A stretch of DNA of 64,000 nucleotides, from positions 62,001-126,000 of the forward strand of contig JAJBVD010000083.1 of the NCBI GenBank assembly GCA_020859985.1, read 5' to 3'. Origin of the DNA: Clostridiales bacterium. Lineage in GTDB: Bacteria; Bacillota; Clostridia; Lachnospirales; Lachnospiraceae. How positions within the stretch are numbered: the first letter of the stretch is position 1; the number at the start of each line of letters is the position of its first letter. A program made the position numbers and the translations under genes. Under the pieces are notes generated by a model, which worked only from the letters and a program-made list of their open reading frames with translations, ran no database searches and was not told the origin of the DNA. Positions 1-9,071 of the stretch are shown here, in pieces.

Positions 1-1031
1 ACCCTGAGTTTCTTTGCATGGGGTTTCAAAAATGTGGTACGACTACCCTCTTTGAGATTTTGAGACAGCATAAGGACGTTGTACTTTGTCGTGATGTGAA
101 GGAACCGATGTATTACCGCGTTCCATGTCTTTGGTCTATTGGCAGGAAATGGTATTATCAGCGGCGTTATTACGGGCACATTACAGCAGAGGATCCCCGC
201 AGGTGCGGAGAAGTAAATGCCGGCTTGACGTTCAGCGGATGCGCAAAGAAGATCTGCCATGATTTTTCTCCTGATACGAAGCTTATCTTTATGATGCGTA
301 ATCCGGTGGATCGCGCGTATTCTTCATATAAATATTTTCTTGCGCGCGGATTTCTTCCGAAAGGAGCTGTCCGCGAAGATCAGAAATATGGGCATGCGGA
401 GGCATTTGACCGTTATGTGCATTCTGTTCTGGATGATCCGAAACAGGAGGGGCGGATCATGCGGCAGCGTTTGAATTATCTGGTGTTTTCACAGAGCAGG
501 TATTATAGCTGTATTCAGGAATATCTCGGACATTTTCCGGAGGAGAATATACGTTTTGTCTTTTTTGAAGAATTTGTAAGGGACGAGAAGGCGGCCTGCC
601 GGGATTTGTTTGGTTTTATCGGGATCGGAGAGGATGAGAGTGTTGACTGTTCCATCCGTGCCAATGAAGGAAATGAGCGAGCGGTCTCTGATGCGGCGGC
701 GAAGAAGTTCCAGATTATCAAGGGCTTTCATTATGGTTTTTACGAGTTTGCAGCATTAACTTACTGGCTGCCGGGGGCATATAATAAATTTAAGGGATAT
801 TACGACCGGGAGCGAAGAGAATCTTTTGTATCGGATGGGGATAAGAGCGCGATTCTTCCCCAAACGCGGGAATATCTGGAGGCGTATTTTGCGGATGAAG
901 TGCGTGGAATTGAGCGACTTTCCGGCAGAAGCCTTAAGTCGCTCTGGTATCCGACAGAAAAGTATCTGGGAAAAGCGCAGAATCAAAGCTCCGAAGTATG
1001 CCCCGGGAAAGTACCGGAAGATGCTGCATGA
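1..1031 (+). CDS. Sulfotransferase (5' end outside window)
   Basis: PAPS-dependent sulfotransferase that would move a sulfuryl group to a hydroxyl of a carbohydrate or lipid. The frame is open from base 3, and the PAPS 5'-phosphosulfate loop (GFQKCGTTTLFE) sits right at the edge, so the true start is probably just upstream, as this motif normally lies a few residues from the N-terminus. A second family motif, with the RNPVDRAYSSY stretch (3'-phosphate binding Arg and Ser), follows about 90 residues later. Aromatic-rich C-terminal half is typical of polysaccharide or Nod-factor-like sulfotransferases. The PAPS-making genes cysD and cysNC lie 2.4 kb downstream. Acceptor unknown. Confidence 0.85.
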   Translation, partial: PEFLCMGFQKCGTTTLFEILRQHKDVVLCRDVKEPMYYRVPCLWSIGRKWYYQRRYYGHITAEDPRRCGEVNAGLTFSGCAKKICHDFSPDTKLIFMMRNPVDRAYSSYKYFLARGFLPKGAVREDQKYGHAEAFDRYVHSVLDDPKQEGRIMRQRLNYLVFSQSRYYSCIQEYLGHFPEENIRFVFFEEFVRDEKAACRDLFGFIGIGEDESVDCSIRANEGNERAVSDAAAKKFQIIKGFHYGFYEFAALTYWLPGAYNKFKGYYDRERRESFVSDGDKSAILPQTREYLEAYFADEVRGIERLSGRSLKSLWYPTEKYLGKAQNQSSEVCPGKVPEDAA

Positions 1032-1099
1032 TTCAGAAGACTTCATACAGACTTCTGCTGTGTCGAAGATTTTCCTGACAGTTTTCTGCGGTATTTTTG

Positions 1100-1708
1100 T
1101 CAGGATGCGGATTCATCTGAAAGGATATTTCCGGCCTCTACATTCGGTTCAATAAAATTATCACGTGAATATGCCCAGAGTTTTTCGGATCCCTTTGCGG
1201 TATTTTTATTCCGGCCGAGTATCTGGCTTAAGTGTACGCCTTTTTCACTCCAGGCTTTTCCACCGGCAGCCGCATTCAGCATGGCGGGCTGGATGTTGTC
1301 CATGGTGCGGGCAAATTGCGCTTCTGCTGTTTCCTCGGCTTCAAATTCATCCCAGAGCGCCCGCATTTTTGCACCCTGATCCTGTGGAAGCAGGCCAAAA
1401 AGACGTTCTGCCGCGGCCAGCTCACGCTGTCGCTGTGTCTTTTTCCCCTCTTCATCATAAGCGTAAGTATCTCCCGCATCAATCTCTACGACGTCATGAA
1501 TCAGAAGCATACTGATTGTTTTTAAGACATCGATTTCTTCGTTGGCATATTCGCTTAAGATCAGCGTCATGACCGCCATATGCCATGCGTGCTCAGCATC
1601 ATTTTCTTTTCGGTCTCCATCGGAGAGATAGGTCTGCCGCCCTATAAGCTTTTCTTTATCCATTTCCAGACAGAAAGCAAACTGCTGCCGGATGCGATCA
1701 TCGGTCAT
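1100..1708 (-). CDS. HD-domain phosphohydrolase (YfbR-like)
   Basis: Metal-dependent phosphohydrolase of about 202 residues, of the HD family that includes YfbR-type 5'-deoxynucleotidases. Metal ligands are visible as H40 in ENDAEHAWHM, the H71-D72 pair in LLIHDVVEIDAGD, and an Asp in the later TMDNIQP segment. The start was placed at the ATG preceded by AAAGGAG at 8-base spacing; an ATG eight codons upstream would put this ribosome site inside the gene. It is transcribed away from the S66 peptidase gene. Substrate is not predictable from sequence alone; nucleotide pool cleaning is the usual role. Confidence 0.85.
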   Translation of the reverse strand: MTDDRIRQQFAFCLEMDKEKLIGRQTYLSDGDRKENDAEHAWHMAVMTLILSEYANEEIDVLKTISMLLIHDVVEIDAGDTYAYDEEGKKTQRQRELAAAERLFGLLPQDQGAKMRALWDEFEAEETAEAQFARTMDNIQPAMLNAAAGGKAWSEKGVHLSQILGRNKNTAKGSEKLWAYSRDNFIEPNVEAGNILSDESAS

Positions 1709-1777
1709 ATAGGAAACTCCTTTCTCGTGCAAAAATTAACTGTTCTGGACAGTACAGATTTTGTTTCAAGTGAGAAT

Positions 1778-1806
1778 ATTATATAGCAACTTAAAATGAC
1801 GGTAAA
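1778..1806 (-). promoter_or_regulatory. Promoter for HD hydrolase gene
   Basis: On the minus strand TTTACC and TATAAT are separated by 17 bases, about 70 bases upstream of the hydrolase start. A small CTGT/ACAG hairpin lies in the leader. Predicted by eye. Confidence 0.45.
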
Positions 1807-2018
1807 GTGTCTGTGTGAAGATTTTTTAATGAATCAGAGTCTTTTCCGGATGGAAATGAAGCTTTTGGGAGTGATGCGCCTTGTCATTCCGGGAGGTGCA
1901 TGGTAGAATGTTGTGAAAAAGGATTGCGGAACCGGGGCAGAGAGTGTACTGGACGGATACAGAGAAGTGCTTTAGTATCAGGCAGCAATAAAGAAAAAAC
2001 GAAAGGGGAGCGGATATT

Positions 2019-3191
2019 ATGAAATACGGGAAGTTTTTATCAGAAGGCGGGACGATTGGGTTCGTGGCACCTTCTTTTGGAGTAAATGTCGAACCATATA
2101 AAAGTGCGTTTGACAATGCACAGCGGCGTTGGAAACGTCAGGGATACCGGCTTGATCTTGGACCAAACTGCTATGCGGGAGAAGGAATCGGAATCAGCAA
2201 TACCCCAAAAGCCTGTGGGCAGGAGCTTACGGAATACTATCTCTCAGAGAACAACGACTGTCTGATTTCCTGCGGCGGAGGCGAGCTGATGTGCGAGATT
2301 CTGGATTATGTGGATTGGGATCTGATTGCGAAGGCTATGCCGAAGTGGTATATGGGTTTTTCAGATAACACGAATATGACATATCTTTTGGCGACGCTCT
2401 GTGATACGGCATCTATCTACGGCCCCAATGCGTCATCTTTCGGAATGCAACCGCTGCACCGGTCACTGAAGGATGCGTTGGCGATACTGGACGGCTCAGG
2501 GATGATGCCGGGGCATGATACAGATGCTGCAGAAAAAGGGGCGACGGCCGGAAAGCACGGATGCGAACTTTATCCGGCCGTTACTATATGCGGGTATCCG
2601 AAATGGGAGCTTGAAGGGTTAAAGAATGAGGAGAACCCGCTCGCCGGCTATAATCTGACAGAGAAAAGAGAGCTGAAGTTTTATGATGGCCGGTCGGCTG
2701 CAGAGCGTGCCGCAGGCGCTTCCCCTGCAGCATTTCCTGTGATATCAGGCAAAAGAATCCCTGAGAATATTTTTGAAGGCCGTCTGCTCGGAGGATGTAT
2801 GGATTGTCTGGTGAACCTGCTCGGCACCTGCTATGACCGGACCGGGGACTTCCTGGAAAAATACAAAGAGGACGGGATTATCTGGTTTCTGGAAGCTTGT
2901 GATCTGAATGTTTTTGGAATCCGCCGCGCAATGTGGCAGATGGAACATGCGGGCTGGTTTCAGTATGTCAAAGGCTTTCTGATCGGCCGGCCGCTTAGCG
3001 GACTGGACCCCATGATGAATCTTGACCGCTATCAGGCGGTACTTGATGTGGCAGGAAGAAAAGGAGTGCCGGTAGTTATGGATGTGGATCTGGGGCACCG
3101 GCCGCCGATGATGCCAGTGATTACGGGCAGCTACGGTATTGTGCACGTGTGCGGAAATGATATCCGCGTGGAAATGGAGCTGCGGCCGTAG
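2019..3191 (+). CDS. S66 family LD-carboxypeptidase / MccF-like peptidase
   Basis: Serine peptidase of family S66, 390 residues. The nucleophile is S115 in GFSDNTNM, with E292 in WFLEACDL and H360 in DLGHRPPMM completing the Ser-Glu-His triad. The family contains cytoplasmic murein LD-carboxypeptidases (cell-wall recycling, removal of terminal D-Ala from tetrapeptide) and MccF enzymes that give immunity to microcin C-like adenylates. The 390-residue length and the insert around residues 160-240 fit the MccF-like branch better than the roughly 300-residue LdcA branch, but this is only a length argument. Preceded by AAAGGGGAG. It stands alone and ends in the shared terminator at 3341-3375. Confidence 0.85.
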   Translation: MKYGKFLSEGGTIGFVAPSFGVNVEPYKSAFDNAQRRWKRQGYRLDLGPNCYAGEGIGISNTPKACGQELTEYYLSENNDCLISCGGGELMCEILDYVDWDLIAKAMPKWYMGFSDNTNMTYLLATLCDTASIYGPNASSFGMQPLHRSLKDALAILDGSGMMPGHDTDAAEKGATAGKHGCELYPAVTICGYPKWELEGLKNEENPLAGYNLTEKRELKFYDGRSAAERAAGASPAAFPVISGKRIPENIFEGRLLGGCMDCLVNLLGTCYDRTGDFLEKYKEDGIIWFLEACDLNVFGIRRAMWQMEHAGWFQYVKGFLIGRPLSGLDPMMNLDRYQAVLDVAGRKGVPVVMDVDLGHRPPMMPVITGSYGIVHVCGNDIRVEMELRP

Positions 3192-3340
3192 TCTCTTTAT
3201 TCTTACTCGCAACACAGCTGCTCGCCACGCCTTGTGATTTTCTGCTGCAAGCAGCGAAATCTCTCAGCTCACATTATAGTAAATCACCATACCGTGTTTT
3301 TCACGGCACCACTACAATATAAAAGCTTTTGCAGTAAAAC

Positions 3341-3375
3341 AAAGAAGCCCCTGCAGCTGTTACAAGGGCTTCTTT
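3341..3375. terminator. Bidirectional terminator
   Basis: A 10-bp perfect stem (AAAGAAGCCC / GGGCTTCTTT) with a 15-base loop and T-runs on both strands, placed between the converging S66 peptidase and cysNC genes. Confidence 0.8.
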
Positions 3376-3426
3376 CAATATATGCGACTCGATACTTTAT
3401 ATTGGAGAGAAGAATCTGCTTCGTCA

Positions 3427-5250
3427 CTACATCCGCGGCTTTAAATATTCCATCAGAAGATCCACGCATTCCTCCACGGTATGGTTTGTCGTGTCAATCC
3501 GGACATCCGGGTGCTCCGGCTTCTCGTAGGGGCTGGTGATGCCGGTAAAGTTTTCAATCTTTCCCTCGCGGGCAGCCGCATACAGACCCTTCACGTCGCG
3601 CCGCTCACATTCTTCAATCGGTGTGTCGATATAGACCTCGATAAAGCTGTCCCCGATAATCTCCTTTGCCTTTCTCCTGTCATGGACAAAGGGGGAGATG
3701 AAGGAGGTCAGGACGATCAGTCCGGCGTCATTCATCAGTTTGGAGACTTCAGCAATCCGGCGGATATTTTCAATGCGGTCTGCTTCGGTAAAGCCGAGGT
3801 TTTTATTCAGACCAAGACGCACGTTGTCGCCGTCCAGCAGCATGGTGTGCTTGCCCAGTGAGACCAGGCGTTTCTCAAGCGCGTTGGCCAGGGTGGACTT
3901 GCCGGAGCCGGACAGCCCGGTGAACCAGATGGTGCAGGCCTTCTGGTCAAGCTGGTGCTCGCGGAATTCCCTGGTGATATCCATGGTATGCCAGGTAAGG
4001 TCGCGGCTGCGGCTGATGGACTGCGTGATGACGCCGCAGGCCGAGGTCGCATGGCTGATGCGGTCGATCAGGATCAGCGAACCCAGGGATTTGTTGTTTT
4101 CAAAGAGGTCAAATACAAGGTTGGATGATACGGAGATATCGCACTGTGTGATCTCGTTTTTGTAGATCTCTTTTGCAGGAACCTCGCGTCCGGTGTTGAC
4201 GTCGATCTTGTGGCGGATGCGGAGAACCGTCGCCGGTATTTTCTGTGTGCCGGATTTGAGCAGGTAGTTTTTGCCTTCCACGAGCTTGGTGTCATCCATC
4301 CACAGCAGGGTGGCGGAAAACATGGTATTTACATGCAGATCCGGGTCCTTTGTGAGGACACAGCCGCGGGAGACATCGATCTCCGTGTCGAGCTGGATTG
4401 TGACCGGATGTCCGATGCCGGATGTTTCGACAGAACGGTCGCCTTCCAAAATGGCCTTTACCGTGGATGTTTCACGGCTTGGAAGCACTGTGACGGCATC
4501 CCCTACCGAGATGCTGCCGCTCTCGATCTCCCCCTGGAAGCCGCGGAAGCTGCGGTTCGGTCTGCAGACGCGCTGTACCGGCATGGAGAATTCCGCGTCG
4601 GTCGGCTTTTCACTGACATCAACGGTCTCCAGATAGTGCAGGAGAGTCGGCCCCTTGTACCAGGGCATTTTCCGGGACTTTTTCGTAATGTTATCGCCAT
4701 TGGTCGCGGAGACCGGGATGATCTGTACGCTGTGGTAATCAAATTCTGCGAGAAGAACCCGGATCTCTTTTTTGATCTTCTTAAACCGCTCCTGACTGTA
4801 ATTGATCAGGTCCATTTTGTTGATGGCGAATACCACGTGACGGATGCCCATAAGAGAGCAGATCCGGGTGTGGCGTCTGGTCTGTGTCAGAACGCCCTGG
4901 CTGGCGTCCACCAGGATCACGGCAAGATCGGCAAAGGATGCGCCGACCGCCATGTTGCGGGTATACTCCTCGTGCCCCGGCGTATCCGCGACGATGAATG
5001 AGCGGTGTTCTGTCGTAAAGTAGCGATACGCGACGTCAATGGTGATGCCCTGTTCGCGTTCCGCCATCAGCCCGTCCAGCAGGAGGCTGTAGTCAATATT
5101 GCCGTCATTCGAGCCTACTTTTGATTCCAGCTCGAGCGCGTCCTTCTGATCGGCGAACAAAAGCTTTGCGTCATAGAGCATATGTCCGATCAGGGTTGAT
5201 TTTCCGTCATCCACGCTTCCGCATGTGATAAATTTTAACAAGGAATCCAT
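3427..5250 (-). CDS. cysNC: Bifunctional sulfate adenylyltransferase subunit 1 / APS kinase
   Basis: Fusion of the regulatory GTPase subunit of ATP sulfurylase (CysN) with APS kinase (CysC), 607 residues, matching the normal fused length. CysN GTPase motifs: P-loop GSVDDGKST at 11-19, DTPGHEEY at 89-96, NKMD at 144-147. The APS kinase P-loop GLSGSGKST is at 445-453, followed by DGDNVR. With CysD it converts sulfate and ATP to APS and then PAPS in the cytoplasm, using GTP hydrolysis to drive the first step. Its start codon overlaps the cysD stop (TGATG), so the two are translationally coupled. No APS or PAPS reductase is nearby; the neighbouring sulfotransferase suggests the PAPS feeds sulfation. 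Confidence 0.95.
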   Translation of the reverse strand: MDSLLKFITCGSVDDGKSTLIGHMLYDAKLLFADQKDALELESKVGSNDGNIDYSLLLDGLMAEREQGITIDVAYRYFTTEHRSFIVADTPGHEEYTRNMAVGASFADLAVILVDASQGVLTQTRRHTRICSLMGIRHVVFAINKMDLINYSQERFKKIKKEIRVLLAEFDYHSVQIIPVSATNGDNITKKSRKMPWYKGPTLLHYLETVDVSEKPTDAEFSMPVQRVCRPNRSFRGFQGEIESGSISVGDAVTVLPSRETSTVKAILEGDRSVETSGIGHPVTIQLDTEIDVSRGCVLTKDPDLHVNTMFSATLLWMDDTKLVEGKNYLLKSGTQKIPATVLRIRHKIDVNTGREVPAKEIYKNEITQCDISVSSNLVFDLFENNKSLGSLILIDRISHATSACGVITQSISRSRDLTWHTMDITREFREHQLDQKACTIWFTGLSGSGKSTLANALEKRLVSLGKHTMLLDGDNVRLGLNKNLGFTEADRIENIRRIAEVSKLMNDAGLIVLTSFISPFVHDRRKAKEIIGDSFIEVYIDTPIEECERRDVKGLYAAAREGKIENFTGITSPYEKPEHPDVRIDTTNHTVEECVDLLMEYLKPRM

Positions 5251-6143
5251 CAGAAATAGCCCTCCCGCTTCCGTTTTTCCATGCTGGCCGCACCGCCGTC
5301 CTTATCGATCACGCGGCTAGTCCGCTCCGAGGACACGGCACTTAAGGTCTCCTCGATAATACCATCGATCGTGTCCGCTTCAGATTCGACGCCGCCGGAG
5401 AGCGGGTAGCAGCCCAGCGTGCGGAAACGCACCTTTTTCATCATGGGCTTTTCACCCGGGAGCAGCCGCATGCGGTCGTCGTCGACCATGATCAGGTTCC
5501 CGTCGCGTTCAACGACCGGGCGTACCGCAGCATAGTAGAGCGGCACAATTTCGATATTTTCACGCTTGATGTACTGCCAGATGTCCTTCTCTGTCCAGTT
5601 CGAGATTGGAAAGACACGGATGCTCTCACCTTTGTTGATCTCCGTATTGAAGAGCTTCCACATCTCAGGCCGCTGGTTCTTCGGATCCCAGACGTGATCC
5701 GCATTGCGGAAAGAGAAGATGCGCTCCTTCGCGCGGCTCTTTTCCTCATCACGCCTTCCGCCGCCAAATGCAGCGGTAAAGCCATACTTGTTGAGCGCCT
5801 GTTTGAGCGCCTGCGTCTTCATGATGTCCGTGTAGGCGGCGCCATGGTCGAACGGATTGATCCCCTGCGCCACGCCCTCCTGATTGATGTATTCCAGCAT
5901 TTCAATGCCGTATTTTTCTGCCACCCTGTCGCGGAATTCGATCATTTCCCGAAACTTCCAGGTAGTATTTACATGCAGAAACGGAAAAGGCGGTTTTTCC
6001 GGATAAAAGGCTTTGAGTGCGAGATGCAGCATCACGGAGGAGTCTTTGCCGATAGAATATAACATGACCGGCTTTTCACACTCCGCAACGACCTCGCGCA
6101 TGATGTAGATAGATTCCGCCTCAAGCTTGTCTAAATGGTTCAT
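5250..6143 (-). CDS. cysD: Sulfate adenylyltransferase subunit 2
   Basis: Catalytic ATP pyrophosphatase subunit of ATP sulfurylase, 297 residues, usual length. The PP-loop YSIGKDSSV is at 29-37, and the family's [19 protein letters not shown] segment, which contacts ATP and sulfate, is intact. It forms a heterodimer with the CysN part of the adjoining gene, and the last base of its stop is the first base of the cysNC start. It is the first gene of the two-gene operon, read from the promoter at 6226-6254. Confidence 0.95.
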   Translation of the reverse strand: MNHLDKLEAESIYIMREVVAECEKPVMLYSIGKDSSVMLHLALKAFYPEKPPFPFLHVNTTWKFREMIEFRDRVAEKYGIEMLEYINQEGVAQGINPFDHGAAYTDIMKTQALKQALNKYGFTAAFGGGRRDEEKSRAKERIFSFRNADHVWDPKNQRPEMWKLFNTEINKGESIRVFPISNWTEKDIWQYIKRENIEIVPLYYAAVRPVVERDGNLIMVDDDRMRLLPGEKPMMKKVRFRTLGCYPLSGGVESEADTIDGIIEETLSAVSSERTSRVIDKDGGAASMEKRKREGYF

Positions 6144-6225
6144 AGTGAATGGTCTCCGAGTTAAATAGTTTTTTAATACTGTTTGAAATTGGTTTAATAT
6201 GTTACATGTACTTCACATTTTTGTA

Positions 6226-6254
6226 ATCATATCACTTTTTTGACGGTCTGCCAA
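6226..6254 (-). promoter_or_regulatory. cysD-cysNC promoter
   Basis: TTGGCA, 17 bases, TATGAT on the minus strand, about 80 bases ahead of the cysD start. Good sigma-A match; no palindromic operator seen. Confidence 0.55.
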
Positions 6255-6437
6255 GGTGTTTCATGAGAGAATTGTTGAAGATTTTGTGATACTTAGTTGA
6301 ATAGATGCAATTATTCAGGACAGTACCGGTACCTGTCACGAGGTACGTATGAAAGTATATAGTATACGAATGGATGCAATGATTGTGAAATGCGGAATGT
6401 CAGCCATCGAAAAAATAATCGTGTCAGAAGTGCACAG

Positions 6438-6469
6438 GAAAAGGCAGCGCGGGAGTGCACTGCCTTTTC
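6438..6469 (-). terminator. Terminator of GH3 gene
   Basis: 13-bp stem (GAAAAGGCAGTGC / GCGCTGCCTTTTC, one mismatch) with a 6-base loop, 37 bases beyond the GH3 stop on the minus strand; the T-run is part of the stem. Confidence 0.65.
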
Positions 6470-6505
6470 AAGTACCAATATATTTTGTCTGATCCGGATA
6501 TGGGT

Positions 6506-8782
6506 TTACAGGCGGTTCAGTTCCTCAACCAGCTTCTCCAGCTCCGCCGTAGAGCAGGTGCCGAAGGTCACCAGATTCCGCAGCGGCATGGAGATCATCA
6601 TGGCGTCGTTCATCTCTTCGGAGATCGCTTCTTCTGACGCGGATGCTTCCTCCTTTGGAGTATCCTCCGGGGCAGCGAATACAGAGAGCATCTTTGCCTG
6701 CCATTCTTTGAGGAAAGGCGCGGTGCGCGGATCCCTTATGAGCTCGCCCATGGTGGTGTTCTTCGTTACGTTAAGCGGCAACAGCGTGCTGTTTTTCAGA
6801 GTGAGTGTCTCCGTCAGGCGAAGATCGCGGGAGGAAGCCCCGATGAGGATCTCATACTCGCCGGAAGCCGCGTACCAGTCGTGAAGCTCTGTACTGTACC
6901 AGGCCAGAGAACGGTAGTCGATGGTCATCGTGACCGTCTTTGTCTCTCCTGGTTCAAGGGCAACCTTCTCATAGCCCTTTAACTCGCGAAGCGGACGGCG
7001 TGCCGCGTTCGTCTTGTCGGAAACATAGAGCTGAACGACTTCTTTTCCGAAACGGCTGCCGGTATTTGTGACGTCCACGGAGACCGTGACGGTATCCTTT
7101 TCTGTCATTTCTTTCCTGTCAAGACGCAGATTGCTGTATGCAAACGTCGTGTAGGAAAGCCCGTATCCGAACGGATAAGCGACTTCCATGTGCTTTGCGT
7201 CATAATAGCGGTAGCCAACGTAGATGCCCTCTGTGTAATCGACGTCGACCGGGTCGCCGAACGCGAGATAGGACGGGTTGTCCTCCAGCCGGTACGGGAA
7301 GGTCTCCGCCAGCTTGCCGGAAGGATTGACCTTTCCGAAGAGAATGTCGGCAACTGCACCGCCGACCGCCTGGCCGCCCAGATAGGCTTCCAGGATTCCC
7401 TTTACATCATCAGCCCAGGGCAGCTCGACCGGAGAGCCGTTGTGGAGCACGACGATCACGTTTTTCTGTACCTTTAAGATTTCCTCCATCAGCCGGTTCT
7501 GGCAGTCGGGGAGACGCATATGGCTGCGGTCATAGCCCTCGGACTCAAAGCTGTCCGGGAGACCAAGAAACAGAACGGCCTTGTCCGCGGCTTTTGCGGC
7601 TTCGATGGCTTCCGCGGCCAGTGCTTCTTCGTAGACATCGGTGTTCGCGGCAAAGCCCTTCGCGTAGGTGATCATCGGGTTGCCCTTTACTTCATCAAGG
7701 ATGTTGTCGATGCGGAAGCAGTTGATATGGGAGCTTCCGCCTCCCTGGAAGCGCGGTTTTTCAGCAAAGCCGCCGATGAACGCGATCTTTTCTGATTCCT
7801 TTAAGGGAAGGATATTGTCTTCATTTTTCAAAAGCACCATAGATTCCGCCGCAATGTGGCGCGCGAGCTCATGATCCTGCTCCATGGTGAATTCCTGCTC
7901 CTCGCGGTTATCCGCATAGGTAAACAGGATCTTCAGAATCCGTTCCACCGCCTGATCAAGAATGGCTTCATCCAGTGTGCCGTCCTGAACGGCTTTCACG
8001 ATTTCTTTATCTGACATGCCGTCGGAAGCAGGCATCTCCAGATCCAGACCGGCTTTCAGACCCGGTACCCGGTCGTTGACAGCGCCCCAGTCGGACATCA
8101 CATAGCCCTCAAAGCCCCATTCTTTGCGCAGTACATCGGTAAGCAGCCACGGGTGCTCGGAAGCGTAGGTGCCGTTTAAGCGGTTGTACGAGCACATCAC
8201 CGTGTAGGGCTGCGCCTTTTTCACGGCTGTCTCGAAAGCCGGGAAATAAATTTCGCGCAGGGTGCGCTCATCGACGTTGGAGGAAGCGCTCATGCGGTTG
8301 AATTCCTGGCTGTTTGCAGCAAAATGCTTGATCGAGGTTCCGACATGGTGCTCCTGCACGCCGTTGATAAACGCGGCCGCGGTCTCACCGGCCAGATACG
8401 GATCCTCTGAATAATATTCAAAATTGCGTCCGCAGAGCGGGGAACGCTTGATGTTGACCGCCGGTCCCAGCACAACAGAGAGATCGTTGGCCTGCGCTTC
8501 CTTGCCGATCGCGTCGCCGAAGGTGTGCAGAAGCTCGCGGTCAAACGAGCAGGCGCTCAGCACTCCTGCCGGGAAGCAGACAGCCTTAATGCTTTCGTTG
8601 ATGCCGAGGTGATCCGCGTTCTCATCCTGCTTGCGCAGACCGTGAGGGCCGTCGCTCACCATCACACTGGGAACGCCGAGGCGCTCGACACTTTTCAGAT
8701 GCCAGAAGTCCGCGCCGGAGCACATGCCGGCTTTCTCCTCAAGGGTCATCTGGCTGACAATGGATTTCACGTCACGATTCAT
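6506..8782 (-). CDS. Glycoside hydrolase family 3 (beta-glucosidase/xylosidase)
   Basis: Cytoplasmic exo-acting beta-glycosidase, 758 residues, no signal peptide. Conventional GH3 order: N-terminal barrel (1-300) with K152-H153-F154, the GRNFEYYSEDPYL loop and nucleophile D231 in GYVMSDWGAV; then the alpha/beta sandwich (about 310-510) starting at AAESMVLLKNEDNILPL; then a fibronectin-like domain (about 545-625) with VTNTGSRFGKEVVQLYV. The last 90 residues contain an acidic linker and a small helical tail. Removes terminal glucose or xylose from imported oligosaccharides. Start supported by GGGAGG. Divergent from the esterase at 9072; a domain-swapped GH3 follows that. Exact sugar specificity cannot be read off. 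Confidence 0.93.
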   Translation of the reverse strand: MNRDVKSIVSQMTLEEKAGMCSGADFWHLKSVERLGVPSVMVSDGPHGLRKQDENADHLGINESIKAVCFPAGVLSACSFDRELLHTFGDAIGKEAQANDLSVVLGPAVNIKRSPLCGRNFEYYSEDPYLAGETAAAFINGVQEHHVGTSIKHFAANSQEFNRMSASSNVDERTLREIYFPAFETAVKKAQPYTVMCSYNRLNGTYASEHPWLLTDVLRKEWGFEGYVMSDWGAVNDRVPGLKAGLDLEMPASDGMSDKEIVKAVQDGTLDEAILDQAVERILKILFTYADNREEQEFTMEQDHELARHIAAESMVLLKNEDNILPLKESEKIAFIGGFAEKPRFQGGGSSHINCFRIDNILDEVKGNPMITYAKGFAANTDVYEEALAAEAIEAAKAADKAVLFLGLPDSFESEGYDRSHMRLPDCQNRLMEEILKVQKNVIVVLHNGSPVELPWADDVKGILEAYLGGQAVGGAVADILFGKVNPSGKLAETFPYRLEDNPSYLAFGDPVDVDYTEGIYVGYRYYDAKHMEVAYPFGYGLSYTTFAYSNLRLDRKEMTEKDTVTVSVDVTNTGSRFGKEVVQLYVSDKTNAARRPLRELKGYEKVALEPGETKTVTMTIDYRSLAWYSTELHDWYAASGEYEILIGASSRDLRLTETLTLKNSTLLPLNVTKNTTMGELIRDPRTAPFLKEWQAKMLSVFAAPEDTPKEEASASEEAISEEMNDAMMISMPLRNLVTFGTCSTAELEKLVEELNRL

Positions 8783-9071
8783 ACGAGTAGTCCTCCCATA
8801 TTAAAGAATTAAAGTTTAAAATCCTGCGGAACGCCGGGAACGGAATGTAAATCCGGCTTTCTGACAGACATCGCTTTCGCTGAAGATAAAGTATCATATT
8901 TTCTGCTGAGATGGTAGTAAAATTTTATAAATCATGCTAAAATGTAAAAAAATGAGGGCTGGATGAGACATAAAATGAACGTAACGGTTTCATGTGATGA
9001 ACGGCCTGTCATTGAGAGCGTATGGAAATGCGGCCACAGCGTGGGTGAAAGGGGAAAGGAGCGGGAATTTT

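Larger units (their letters stand above)
6144..6505. other. Intergenic: cysD leader and GH3 3' region
   Basis: 362 bases without a gene. It holds the cysD promoter (6226-6254, minus), a roughly 75-base leader in which no S-box or T-box pattern was recognised, and the GH3 terminator hairpin at 6438-6469. The rest is AT-rich and shows no obvious function. Confidence 0.6.

Noticed and set aside
2019-3191. S66 gene as a microcin immunity gene with a nearby microcin cluster
   Set aside because: No MccA-like peptide, MccB adenylating enzyme or exporter is seen around it, so only the broad S66 assignment is kept.
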